Positions 36,747 through 45,318 of a DNA stretch of 64,000 bases are shown piece by piece. A program made the position numbers and the translations under genes. The notes under the pieces were generated by a model. That model worked only from the letters and a program-made list of their open reading frames with translations. It was not told the origin of the DNA and did not search any database. How positions within the stretch are numbered: the first letter of the stretch is position 1; each line of letters begins with the position of its first letter. The stretch comes from Rufibacter roseolus. GTDB lineage: Bacteria; Bacteroidota; Bacteroidia; Cytophagales; Hymenobacteraceae. The DNA is taken from contig NZ_JAFMSU010000001.1 of assembly GCF_017916365.1 (NCBI RefSeq), positions 1,240,001 to 1,304,000 on the forward strand. The letters are read 5' to 3'.

Positions 36747-37214
36747 ATGAAAAATACGATTCAGGTCCTTTTCCTCGCTTCTCTGCTCTTTGGGGCTGGT
36801 TGTGCCGAAAGTAAAAAAGAAGCCGCCTCTGGTGCAGGGGCCGGGAATAATACCTCTCTGCCGGTAACTACCTATTCCTCCAGTTCTGCCCCGGTAATTT
36901 CCAGCCAGCCAGCGGCTACTGTTAGCCAACCGGTGACCTCTCCGCAGCCTGCGGTAACGGCCGGCTTAAACCCAGCCCACGGCCAGCCTGGCCACCGATG
37001 CGATATCCCGGTTGGTGCGCGGTTAGACTCGCCTCCGGGCACAACGGTAAGTTCCAGCGCCACCACCCCGTCCGCCTCAAGACCTGCTACCTTGCCTCCG
37101 GCGCCGGTTCTACCTGTAGGCCCGCCGGTGGTTACGGCCAAAGGCATGAATCCACCGCATGGCCAACCCGGGCATGACTGTAGCATTCCGGTTGGCGCCC
37201 CGTTGAAGAAGTAG
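36747..37214 (+). CDS. Small lipoprotein with two HGQPGHxCxIPVGAPL repeats
   Basis: 155 residues. Lipoprotein signal (FLASLLFGAGCAESKK). Ser/Thr/Pro/Val-rich linkers separate two copies of a ~20-residue motif: NPAHGQPGHRCDIPVGARL at ~75-93 and NPPHGQPGHDCSIPVGAPL at ~134-152. Each has two histidines and one cysteine, which could bind a metal or haem. I have seen this motif in Bacteroidota lipoproteins of unknown function but know no assigned role. The gene follows the four-helix-bundle gene by 77 bases; a functional link is unproven. Confidence 0.8.
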   Translation: MKNTIQVLFLASLLFGAGCAESKKEAASGAGAGNNTSLPVTTYSSSSAPVISSQPAATVSQPVTSPQPAVTAGLNPAHGQPGHRCDIPVGARLDSPPGTTVSSSATTPSASRPATLPPAPVLPVGPPVVTAKGMNPPHGQPGHDCSIPVGAPLKK

Positions 37215-37699
37215 TTGTATTAAAAAGGCGCGGTTGATTGTTGGGCTGATATACCTGTTTAGGGGTTGTTTTCTTGAAATAGCCTCTAAAACAAAGGATA
37301 GTGCCTTTTTCTTTGCTTCTCCCGAGAGGAGCCCAGGCCTGTTTATTCTGGCGTGAAGCGTAAGCCGGCAGATCAGCATAGCTGGTTTGAGGCTTACGCC
37401 TCACGGAAGTTTCAAACTTCCGATCATAGTAGGTTCAAGTTGAAAACTTGAACCAGGTGTTTGTCTCTTTGTCGTTTCAGGCTTGTTTTCAAGGAAACAG
37501 GTCTAAAACGTACCAAAGTCCAGAGCTTCGACTAGAAGCAGGATTGGGAATTTGACCAATCTTATGGTTCGATACCAAACGGGATCACCTCAATCTTCCG
37601 GTTTGGCTATGGCCCTGAGCCAAGAATTTAATGTGCTGTTTTGGTCTCGTTTTCGGGGAAATAGGCTGGTTTCGCCTTACCTGATCTCTGGCAGCAGAA
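37215..37699. other. 485-base gene-free gap with repeats
   Basis: It contains three copies of the dispersed repeat (37257-37292, 37474-37510 and a weaker one near 37630) and the composite triple-palindrome element at 37389-37454. No open frame here looks coding. Confidence 0.6.
37389..37454. repeat. Composite triple-palindrome element, copy 2
   Basis: Three stems in a row: GAGGC/GCCTC (37389-37402), CGGAAGTTT/AAACTTCCG (37404-37422, perfect 9 bp) and GGTTCAAGTT/AACTTGAACC (37432-37454, perfect 10 bp). Relative to 30804-30869 the middle stem has changed on both arms while still pairing. Confidence 0.8.
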
Positions 37700-38335
37700 T
37701 CAAAGGATATTGTCTTTGAATGCTTTTGCGACGGCCTCTGATTTGGAGTTCACCTGGAGCTTCTCGTAAATCTTCTTCACGTGCGAGCGCACCGTCTCCA
37801 AAGAAATGAAGAGCTGTGCGGCCACCATTTTGTAGGAGTAGCCATTCACGAGCCAGTGCAATACTTCTTTCTCACGGTCGCTGAGTTGGTATTGAGGCGC
37901 CGTGGCTTTAGGGGTTTGGTGCGCGAATAGTTGCAGTACCTGGCGGGCGACAGATGAAGTCATGGGGGCACCGCCTTCGTAGACATCCACAATGGCTTCC
38001 AGGAGTTTGGCGGGCGGCGTTTTCTTGAGCAAGTACCCATCGGCACCGGCCTGCATGGCTTCCAGTACATTCTGGTTATCATCGAACACGGTAAGCATCA
38101 CCACCTTCATCTTGTCAAACTGGCTCCGGATGAGTTTGAGGCCGGCAATGCCACCCACGCCCGGCATATCAATGTCCATCAGGATCACATCGGGGGAGAG
38201 TTGGGTTACCTGCTGCAGCACCTGCGTACAGTTCTGAAAAGCACCTACCACCGAGAAGCCCTCGGTGCCGTTGAACAACATGGAAAGGCCCTCGCGCAAC
38301 GGGGCGTTGTCTTCATAGAGCAGGATCTTTATCAT
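37700..38335 (-). CDS. NarL/LuxR-family response regulator
   Basis: 211 residues. The receiver domain has its phosphoacceptor Asp in DVILMDIDMPGVGG (near residue 54), the acidic pair in LLYEDNAPLREGL, and Lys in YLLKKTPPAKLL. The LuxR-type HTH is at ~150-205 (LSDREKEVLHWLVNGYSYKM then LFISLETVRSHVKKIYEKL). Its start overlaps the stop of the upstream histidine kinase gene by four bases (ATGA), so the two form a cognate pair. Target genes are unknown. Confidence 0.95.
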   Translation of the reverse strand: MIKILLYEDNAPLREGLSMLFNGTEGFSVVGAFQNCTQVLQQVTQLSPDVILMDIDMPGVGGIAGLKLIRSQFDKMKVVMLTVFDDNQNVLEAMQAGADGYLLKKTPPAKLLEAIVDVYEGGAPMTSSVARQVLQLFAHQTPKATAPQYQLSDREKEVLHWLVNGYSYKMVAAQLFISLETVRSHVKKIYEKLQVNSKSEAVAKAFKDNIL

Positions 38336-41148
38336 ACGGGTAGGGGGTGGAAGGCTGTTTTAGAAAGTGGTGCGGTTAGTGAAACGGTAGTGCCCTGTCC
38401 GGGTGCCGAGCTGATGTCCAGGGTCGCTTTGATGTTCTGGGCCCGTTTCTGCATGTTCAGCAAGCCGTTGCCGCTGCTGGCCTGGGCTGTGTCAAACCCC
38501 TGGCCGTCATCTTTAATCTCAAGATGCAGATTGTTCTCCTGCAGTTTTATCTTCATCCAGACTTGGCGGCAGTGGGCGTACTTCGCGATGTTGTTAATGG
38601 CTTCCTTGAAAATCATGAAGAAATCATACCGCGCCTCCAGCCCAAGCCGAAGGTTATTCACCGCCGGGTCTGCTTCCAGGCAAAAGGCTATATCTTTTGC
38701 TTCCAAAACCTCAGTGGCCACTTCCCGCATGCGCGAAACAAGGTTCTGTACCAGATCATTATGCGGATTGATGGACCAGACAATGTCATCCATCACGGTC
38801 ATCATCTGGTGCGAGTAGCGGCTGATTTTCTGCAGGTAGCCTCGGGCCAACGCAGGGTTGCCCAATACCTGCTGGTTGGCCAGATCAGAGAAAATGGTGA
38901 TGGTGCTGAGGGTAGAGCCCATGTCATCGTGCAAGTCGCGGGCAATGCGGGTGCGCACCGCTTGCAGAGCCAGTATACGGTTGATCCGGAGACGGTAGAG
39001 CCCATACAAGCCGAGGGCCACCAGGAGAAAGACCAGGCCCAGGAACCACCAGGTTTTCCAGAAAGGATCAGAAATGACTAGGCGTAGGGTAGTCACCTGC
39101 GGGGTAATGGCACCATCGTCGCGGCGGGCTCTTACTTTAAACAGGTAATCGCCGCCGTCTAGGTTCGTGTAGCTGGCGAAGCGGTTGCGGCCCGCCTGCC
39201 GCCAGGTCTGGTCCACGCCTTCCAGTTGGTACTCGTATTGGATCTTGGCGTCATCATAATAGCTCAGGGAAGCGAACTCCACCATGAAGAAGTTCTGGTT
39301 ATGGGTCAGGTGCAGGCCTTCTTTTCCCGTGATAACCTCGTTTAGCGGGATGTTTTTGTCAAACACCTTGAACCCGGTGATGGCAACCTTGGGCAGAGCG
39401 GCAGAGCAGTTGAGACTGTCTGGGTGAAAGTAGTAGAAACCTTGGAGCGTTCCTACCAGTATCCGTCCATCTTTCAGGGTATAGCCAGTATTGAAAGCAT
39501 AGGATTCCTTCACCAGCCCATCCTGAGCACCGTAGCCGGTAACGGTTTTGGTCTTGGTATTCCAGCGGCCCAGGCTGAACTGGGTGGTGAAGAACAGGTG
39601 CTTGTCCGGGGTTTTCACCAGGTTCAGGATGGTATTGGAGGGCAAACCGTTGGCGGTGGTGAGCGCGGTGATCTGGCCGGTCTGCACGTTCAGGAAATGG
39701 ATGCCCAGGCTAGTGGAGATGGCCAGGGTGTGGTCATCGTGCCAAATTATCTCACCCACGGCGTTGCTGAGCAGGCCCTTAGGACGGCTGGCGGTGGAGT
39801 AATGCGCCATGATCTTGCCCGTTTTAGGGTCAACCCGCAAGACGCCGGCTTGGGCAGTGGCCAACCACAAGGTACCATCCAAGCCAAACAATAGCCTTTT
39901 GATCTGCCCCATGGTTTGGGAGGGTGCCTGCTCCTGCAGAGAAAAAGACTTGAATTGCCCTTTCTCTGGATCATGCTGTACCAAAAGCCCTTGATTAGTG
40001 CCCCACCATATTTGCCCCGAGGCATCCACAGTAGCCTTCATGATGTTCTGGCCCATCAACGTAGGCGGATTGATGTGCCGGATAGCCGACTTGCCCGGTT
40101 CCATCAAAAGTAACGTGCCGTCTGAGGCACCGGCCCAAACCCGGTGCCGACGATCTTCTACCAGGCACCAGACCTGTAAACCACCTAATGCATAATCTTT
40201 GAAAGGCCTGAACTCCTGGTCATACACTTGGATTCCCTGGTTCAGGGTGGCGGCCCAGATCTCACCCGCGGCGGTTTCCAGAAAACCAGAGACCACGGCT
40301 AGATCCTTGGTATTTGAGTCTACGGAAAAGAAACGCTGCTGCCCAGGGTTGAAGTAGTACACTCCCTTGTTCGTGCCCAGCCAGATGGTGCCTTCCTGGT
40401 TCTGGGTAATGCTGTAGATCTGGTCAAAGTCAAGGCCGTGCCGGAAGTCATTGTGCTGCGGGATCAAATCAAAGGTGGTGGCTCCCGGCGCCTGGGCCCA
40501 CAACTGCTCCGAAGCGGCCCAAAGCGTTTCCCGGTTATCTTTTAGATACACATAAGGCTCCACACTGGGCTGGGGAACAGGAGCTGCCTCAACTTTCTGG
40601 AGGCACGAGGCTATTTTTCCACCGGCTGCCTGAGGCACTACAAAAGCCTTTTGGTTGGGTGCGAACACAAATTGCTCCTGTTGGTTTCCGGCTTCTAGGA
40701 TCATGGTACCTTGGCATTGCCGGAGGCGCCACCGGCGGGGACCGCTGGTGAACCGGGCGGCGGTTTGGATGGGAATGCGAGTGAAGGTGCCGCGGGTGGG
40801 GGAGTAGCGCGTGACCTGCGCGGGAGAGGCGATCCAGATGTTGCCTTGCCCGTCCTGCAGCAGCGCCTCCACAATATCAGAAGCCAGGCTGTTAGGGTTG
40901 TTTAGGTCATACCTGTAATGGAGAAACTGGCGACCGTCGTAGCGCTGCAGTCCGTTGTCGGTGCCAAACCACATGTAGCCGTCACGGTCCTGCAGAATGG
41001 CCAATACAATACTGCTGGCCAGGCCGTCTTCGCGGTCCAGGTGCTGGTAAATGTAGGGGTGCGGTGCCCCCATGGTATTCCCCGTCAGGCCCAGTAAAAG
41101 CCCGATCAATACTCCTGACAAATGAAGAAATACCCTGAGGTGCCGCAT
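38332..41148 (-). CDS. Sensor histidine kinase with Reg_prop propeller and Y_Y_Y domain
   Basis: 938 residues. A signal/anchor lies at ~5-28, then two-component regulator propeller repeats over ~35-560 (for example ILQDRDGYMWFGTDNGLQRY and ITQNQEGTIWLGTNKGVYYF). A Y_Y_Y domain follows at ~590-680, ending SYTNLDGGDYLFKVRARRDD, then a membrane helix (WWFLGLVFLLVALGLYGLY). The HisKA_3 phosphoacceptor is in RIARDLHDDMGSTLS, and the ATPase has DGQGFD and NGLLNMQKRA. The propeller is periplasmic and in gut relatives senses polysaccharide fragments; here the ligand is unknown. Unlike hybrid systems it has a separate response regulator gene downstream. Confidence 0.94.
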   Translation of the reverse strand: MRHLRVFLHLSGVLIGLLLGLTGNTMGAPHPYIYQHLDREDGLASSIVLAILQDRDGYMWFGTDNGLQRYDGRQFLHYRYDLNNPNSLASDIVEALLQDGQGNIWIASPAQVTRYSPTRGTFTRIPIQTAARFTSGPRRWRLRQCQGTMILEAGNQQEQFVFAPNQKAFVVPQAAGGKIASCLQKVEAAPVPQPSVEPYVYLKDNRETLWAASEQLWAQAPGATTFDLIPQHNDFRHGLDFDQIYSITQNQEGTIWLGTNKGVYYFNPGQQRFFSVDSNTKDLAVVSGFLETAAGEIWAATLNQGIQVYDQEFRPFKDYALGGLQVWCLVEDRRHRVWAGASDGTLLLMEPGKSAIRHINPPTLMGQNIMKATVDASGQIWWGTNQGLLVQHDPEKGQFKSFSLQEQAPSQTMGQIKRLLFGLDGTLWLATAQAGVLRVDPKTGKIMAHYSTASRPKGLLSNAVGEIIWHDDHTLAISTSLGIHFLNVQTGQITALTTANGLPSNTILNLVKTPDKHLFFTTQFSLGRWNTKTKTVTGYGAQDGLVKESYAFNTGYTLKDGRILVGTLQGFYYFHPDSLNCSAALPKVAITGFKVFDKNIPLNEVITGKEGLHLTHNQNFFMVEFASLSYYDDAKIQYEYQLEGVDQTWRQAGRNRFASYTNLDGGDYLFKVRARRDDGAITPQVTTLRLVISDPFWKTWWFLGLVFLLVALGLYGLYRLRINRILALQAVRTRIARDLHDDMGSTLSTITIFSDLANQQVLGNPALARGYLQKISRYSHQMMTVMDDIVWSINPHNDLVQNLVSRMREVATEVLEAKDIAFCLEADPAVNNLRLGLEARYDFFMIFKEAINNIAKYAHCRQVWMKIKLQENNLHLEIKDDGQGFDTAQASSGNGLLNMQKRAQNIKATLDISSAPGQGTTVSLTAPLSKTAFHPLPV

Positions 41149-41337
41149 AAAAAGAAGCTGTAACTAAAGGTACAAGTTACCGGCTTATCCAGAAACAGCT
41201 GGCTGCAATATCCCCCTTTTATGGGAGGCAAGTGGGCGGTTGCAGCGGCAATTCCCCCTTATATGCGATTGAACTACAAGTAGAAAAGGACGCATCTTTG
41301 TCTTGTTCTCTAATGTGTACTTCAACCCACCATAACC

Positions 41338-42447
41338 ATGAAAACCATACAGAAAATAGGAAGCTTGTTGTGCCTGGCCATGTTCCTGTCCACTGCTTCC
41401 GTAGCCCAGAAAAGCCCCCAAAAGGAGGCCGAGAAATTCTTCCGGGAGATCATGCAGCGCGAGCATATCCCTGGTTTGGCATATGCCGTGGTGAAAGACG
41501 GGAAGGTGGTCTCGCAGGAGCAGTTTGGCGCCGCCAATCTTTCCTGGAATGCTCCGGTAGACAAGGAAACGGTTTTTCAGACGGCCTCCTGCAGCAAACT
41601 GTTCTCTGCCTTGCTTCTGGGACGCCTCTTTGACGAGAAGATCCTGCTGCCTGGCCAGACCATGGGCGAACTGCTGGATTCTATCCCGGCAAACTGGAAG
41701 CCAATCACCATCCAGCAACTGGCCGCCCATCAGTCAGGGATCAACATTGCCGATTTCAGCAGAACCAAAACAACCAAGGAAGCCTTTGAACTGGCCAAGA
41801 AGCAGGAGATGACCTATGAGCCCGGCACCAAATCTTTCTACGTGAGCTCAGACTACTGGATCCTGCAGTACATCATTGAGAAGAAATTAGGCAAGCCGTA
41901 CTTTGAGGCCCTGAAATCCTATGTGCTGGACCCGCTGGGCATGCAGCACACCTTCGTGAACAACAACGATGACAGCCAGATCCGGAGTCATGCTGTGCTG
42001 CCCAAGGAAGCCGCTGTGTACGCCTACCAAAACGGAAGCCACAAGGTGAGCGATATGCAGTTTGTGAGTACCGGCTACACCGCGGGTGGTATTTACACCT
42101 CCATCACTGATATGGCCCGGATTGCCCAGACACTGGACGATGGCAAGATTCTTACTCCTGCCACGCAGGCTCTGCTCTTGACCAATGCGTCGCTAAAGAC
42201 AGGAGGTAAAGGTGATTTTGGCATCGGGTTCCATATAGAAAACCATCAGGGGCACAAGATATCAGGCCACAGCGGCGGACCTGCCTTAGCGGATTTCGTG
42301 CGGTTCGATGACAAGAAAACCACCTTCATCGTGCTTACCAACCTGCGCGGCTTTTACCCTTACCTGGCCAAGAAGCTGGCTACCTTCTACATCCCCGGCC
42401 TCAAGAATCCTGAGTTACCGCCTAACTATTGGCTGGCGCTGGAGTAG
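41338..42447 (+). CDS. Exported serine hydrolase of the beta-lactamase/penicillin-binding class C fold
   Basis: 369 residues. Signal peptide (IGSLLCLAMFLSTASVAQ). The SxxK motif is in FQTASCSKLFSA. The second motif, usually YxN, reads KSFYVSSDYWILQ, so the Asn appears replaced by Ser. The third motif HSGG is in KISGHSGGPALAD. Such proteins act as esterases, D-aminopeptidases or DD-peptidases rather than true beta-lactamases. It is alone on its strand, divergent from the kinase gene, and ends at a strong terminator shared with chrA. Confidence 0.9.
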   Translation: MKTIQKIGSLLCLAMFLSTASVAQKSPQKEAEKFFREIMQREHIPGLAYAVVKDGKVVSQEQFGAANLSWNAPVDKETVFQTASCSKLFSALLLGRLFDEKILLPGQTMGELLDSIPANWKPITIQQLAAHQSGINIADFSRTKTTKEAFELAKKQEMTYEPGTKSFYVSSDYWILQYIIEKKLGKPYFEALKSYVLDPLGMQHTFVNNNDDSQIRSHAVLPKEAAVYAYQNGSHKVSDMQFVSTGYTAGGIYTSITDMARIAQTLDDGKILTPATQALLLTNASLKTGGKGDFGIGFHIENHQGHKISGHSGGPALADFVRFDDKKTTFIVLTNLRGFYPYLAKKLATFYIPGLKNPELPPNYWLALE

Positions 42448-42496
42448 CTGAGAGGAAGTCCTCAGGACGGGTTAGATAAAATGTTAGAAGCCTGAA

Positions 42497-42540
42497 AAAA
42501 GAACGTGCCCTAATGATCTCTCAGAAGGGCACGTTCTTTT
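42497..42540. terminator. Bidirectional terminator between the serine hydrolase gene and chrA
   Basis: Perfect 15-bp stem (42497-42511 and 42526-42540; core GAACGTGCCC) with a 14-base loop, an A-run at the left end and a T-run at the right end, between convergent genes. Confidence 0.9.
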
Positions 42541-42559
42541 ATGGGCTCTCGATTGGAGT

Positions 42560-43924
42560 TTAAGACAAACCTGTCACCAGGTAATATCCCAAGCCGGCCA
42601 GGGCGCTGATGATGATCCAGGTGATCATGCCTATTTTGAAGCGGTACATGGCTACAAACGAAATCAACGTCCAAGCCAAGGCGAAATAGTCTATCCCGGA
42701 GAGGGAAAGGCCTTTAGGGAAAATCACCGCCTGCCCGAAGTATACCGTCAGGTTGAGTACTACACCCACCACCGCTGCCGTCACCACGCCCAGCACCGAT
42801 TTCACGGCCGTGTTGCCGCGGGTGCGTTCAATAAGCGGTGCACCCGCCAGAATGAACAGGAAGCACGGCAGGAAGGTATAGAAGGTGGTGGTAAATAGTC
42901 CTACCGCGCCCATGGCCAGCGAACCGCCGTAATGGTTGTAACCGGCCATGTAGCCCACAAACGCCAGCACCATAATGAGCGGACCCGGCGTAGTTTCACC
43001 CAGGGCCAGACCGTCTATCATCTCGTACTTGGTAAGCCAGTTCAGTTGCTCCACCGTTACCTGCGCCACGTACGGCAGCACGGCATAGGCACCCCCAAAG
43101 GTGATGAGCGCAGCTTTGGTGAAGAAAAGAATGAGTGTGTTCCAGAAGGCGAAGTCTTGGGTAAGGAAATAGAACAGCGCTACTGGTAAGGCCCACAAGA
43201 CAATCGTGGTGATTACCCGCAGCACGCTGGTAGTGAGGTTAACGCCGGCGCCCACTACTTCGCTGGAGGCGTTGAGGTAATAGCCTGCCTCATCGGTCTG
43301 GGCTTTGGCCGTGGCAGGCTTCTCAGCCAGGAACGGCGGGTGCAGTTTCTGGAGCAGGAAAGCAATCACAATAGCGCCCAGAATGATGAAAGGAAACGGC
43401 ACGTGCAGAAAGAAAATGCTGATAAAGCTCACCGCCGCCACGGTATAGTGGAACCAGCTCTTCAGAGACTTGCCCGCAATCTTCATCAGGGCCAGAATCA
43501 CAATGGCCACCACCGCCGGCTTCAGGCCATAGAACAGGGCAGACACCCACGGGATGGTCCCGAAGGACACATAAGCGGTGCTCAGGCCCAGCAGAATAAA
43601 CACTGAGGGCAGCACGAACAGAATGCCGGCTACGAGCCCGCCTCTCACACCGTGCATAAGCCAGCCCAGGTAGGTGGCCAGTTGCTGCGCCTCAGGGCCA
43701 GGAAGGAGCATGCAGTAGTTGAGCGCATGCAAAAACCTGGAATCAGAGACCCAGCGTTTCTGCTCCACTACAAACTGGTGCATAATAGCAATTTGCCCCG
43801 CCGGGCCGCCAAAGCTGATAAACCCCAGCTTCAGCCAGAAAAGAAATGCTTCTGTGAAAGAAGGTTTTCCCGGGGGCGGAAGGGGGGCTTGGGTCTCCTG
43901 TTCAATTAAAACTTTCTGGGTCAT
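42560..43924 (-). CDS. chrA: Chromate transporter ChrA
   Basis: 454 residues with about twelve membrane helices in two homologous halves. The N-half signature is in FWLKLGFISFGGPAGQI and NYCMLLPGPEAQQLATYLGW; the C-half repeat is in FTKAALITFGGAYAVLPYV and GLALGETTPGPLIMVLAFVG. This is the full-length two-domain CHR protein that exports chromate from the cytosol. About 5.3 kb upstream on the same strand lies a ChrB-domain regulator, with a DUF2490 and a TonB receptor gene between. It may instead carry another oxyanion, but the family signature is clear. Confidence 0.95.
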   Translation of the reverse strand: MTQKVLIEQETQAPLPPPGKPSFTEAFLFWLKLGFISFGGPAGQIAIMHQFVVEQKRWVSDSRFLHALNYCMLLPGPEAQQLATYLGWLMHGVRGGLVAGILFVLPSVFILLGLSTAYVSFGTIPWVSALFYGLKPAVVAIVILALMKIAGKSLKSWFHYTVAAVSFISIFFLHVPFPFIILGAIVIAFLLQKLHPPFLAEKPATAKAQTDEAGYYLNASSEVVGAGVNLTTSVLRVITTIVLWALPVALFYFLTQDFAFWNTLILFFTKAALITFGGAYAVLPYVAQVTVEQLNWLTKYEMIDGLALGETTPGPLIMVLAFVGYMAGYNHYGGSLAMGAVGLFTTTFYTFLPCFLFILAGAPLIERTRGNTAVKSVLGVVTAAVVGVVLNLTVYFGQAVIFPKGLSLSGIDYFALAWTLISFVAMYRFKIGMITWIIISALAGLGYYLVTGLS

Positions 43925-44146
43925 GCGGCTAAGGAAAACTTTCTACAATTCTACGACACTCTTACTTTCAAAGATAGAACAGGCGTAACCTTTGGAATCC
44001 TTTTTACTTTTAACCGGCTTTTTAAGCCTGTTTTCCGGAAATCGGCCCCAAAACAGAACGATTACTTTGTCTGTCTGTGGCAGGAAACCTACAGAAGCAT
44101 CTGCCGGAAAACCTCAGGTGTTTAGAGCCTGTTTTTAGGAGATTAG

Positions 44147-44183
44147 GGCAGAACCGGTGGCTCAGTTAGCCACCGGTTCTGCC
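44147..44183 (-). terminator. Hairpin overlapping the end of the DUF2490 gene
   Basis: Perfect 16-bp stem (44147-44162 and 44168-44183; core GGCAGAACCGGTGG) with a five-base loop. The arm on the gene side lies inside the last codons, so the stop codon is within the hairpin. No strong T-run follows. Confidence 0.6.
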
Positions 44184-44932
44184 TTGGGTTTACGGAAATC
44201 CAGGTTATGGAAGAGAAAAAGTCTAAGCGTGTGGGTGTTGAAAAACTGGTTTCCGGCGGCCGTCTGCTGGAACACGTTCATGTAGCCCAGCTGCGCGTTG
44301 AAGCTTTTGGTGAACTGGTAGCCTATGCCCCCGAAAAGGCGGTTCTGGTCAAAGTAGTTGTAGACAATCTCCTTCCCGAAATTCACATGCACCTCGTCAT
44401 TGAATACCAGAAAAGGGACGCCCGGGGCAATGACATCGGCGGTTAAGGGCACCATCAGCCCGATCATGTATCGCGCCCGGAAGTTGAAATGGTAGCCTTC
44501 CTGCAGCTCATCATTGGCGATGTTGCGGTTGAACCTTTCCTCCAAACGTACCCACTGGTTTGTCTGCAGCCGTTTGCTCTTCCCAGACCAGTTGATCTGC
44601 TGCCACAGCCGATGCTCGGGCCTTACCGTTTCCTGCTCTGCCGAGGCGGGCCAATGGGAGGCATAGGCGTAACCCACTGTAAAGCGGGTGTGGTCTGAGA
44701 TGTGGTAGGTGATACCCGGACGCACAATGGTGGTCGCCCAGCGGTCCAGAAAATCATTGCGGCGCGCGTGCAGATCCAGCCACAAAGAGAACTTGTCTGA
44801 GATGCGGGTCTGGTTAAAATACCCTAGCCAAGTCTGCGACCGGTCTGTCACTTTCTTCTCGGCCGTCTGAGCCTGGGTTTGGAAGGGTAGGAGAATGAGT
44901 AGCGCAAAAGCAAAGCGTAAAGTTAGTTTCAT
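44162..44932 (-). CDS. DUF2490 family predicted outer-membrane beta-barrel protein
   Basis: 256 residues. Signal peptide (LRFAFALLILLPFQTQAQ). Alternating-strand pattern with family signatures RSQTWLGYFNQTRISDKFSL, TTIVRPGITYHISDHTRFTV, RLWQQINWSGKSKRL and YQFTKSFNAQLGYMNVFQQ. DUF2490 proteins are small beta-barrels thought to sit in the outer membrane; their cargo is unknown. It lies 237 bases before chrA on the same strand, separated by two copies of the dispersed repeat, so co-transcription is uncertain. Confidence 0.88.
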   Translation of the reverse strand: MKLTLRFAFALLILLPFQTQAQTAEKKVTDRSQTWLGYFNQTRISDKFSLWLDLHARRNDFLDRWATTIVRPGITYHISDHTRFTVGYAYASHWPASAEQETVRPEHRLWQQINWSGKSKRLQTNQWVRLEERFNRNIANDELQEGYHFNFRARYMIGLMVPLTADVIAPGVPFLVFNDEVHVNFGKEIVYNYFDQNRLFGGIGYQFTKSFNAQLGYMNVFQQTAAGNQFFNTHTLRLFLFHNLDFRKPKAEPVAN

Positions 44933-44990
44933 AGGGCAGGTGGTATGTTGAGTGTTTCAGGATCAGGTTATGAATGACGATATCCGGATG

Positions 44991-45171
44991 TCCCCCTTTG
45001 AAGGGGGTAGGGGGATGATTACTCGTGCAGATCATGGCATTCCAGAAGTGTAGGGGCAATCCCTTGTGGTTGTCCTTGGTTGAGGAGCGTAATAAGCGTA
45101 TCTGCTCTGTAGCCAAAGTAAATTGGTTCTTTCAGCGGCCTTGTCATCCCCCTACCCCCTTCAAAGGGGGA
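44991..45171. mobile_element. MITE-like element with 28-bp terminal inverted repeats
   Basis: The sequence from TCCCCCTTTGAAGGGGG at 44991 to its inverted copy ending at 45171 forms matching 28-bp ends around a ~125-base core. The core contains TGTAGGGGCAATCCCTTG at ~45049. In reverse orientation the right part aligns with 25955-26046, including the end repeat, a TTTGGCTAC block and CAACCACAAGGGATTGCC. There is no transposase; it is probably a non-autonomous element. Confidence 0.6.
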
Positions 45172-45277
45172 CGATAATTTAGTCCGTCATTCTGGCAATC
45201 GGCATCTTTGGCAGAAGACGCTTCGTTTCAGGGCCGTTTCCTGGAAATGAGCTTTAAAGCAGGGGAGTTGAGCTGTA

Positions 45278-45315
45278 AACCAGAAGCGGCAGGTTTTGGC
45301 CCGCCGCTTCTGGTT
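45278..45315 (-). terminator. Terminator after the TonB receptor gene
   Basis: Stem AACCAGAAGCGGC (45278-45290) and GCCGCTTCTGGTT (45303-45315), perfect 13 bp, just past the stop of the minus-strand gene. Confidence 0.75.
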
Positions 45316-45318
45316 CTG

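Larger units (their letters stand above)
44933..45318. other. 386-base gap holding a MITE-like element and a terminator
   Basis: Between the TonB receptor stop and the DUF2490 start. It holds the inverted-repeat element at 44991-45171, a dispersed-repeat relic at ~45230-45258 and the receptor's terminator at 45278-45315. No gene is visible. Confidence 0.6.

Noticed and set aside
41338-42447. Serine hydrolase considered as a true class C beta-lactamase
   Set aside because: The YxN motif appears as YVSSD and the third motif is HSGG rather than KTG, so an esterase or peptidase role is more likely.
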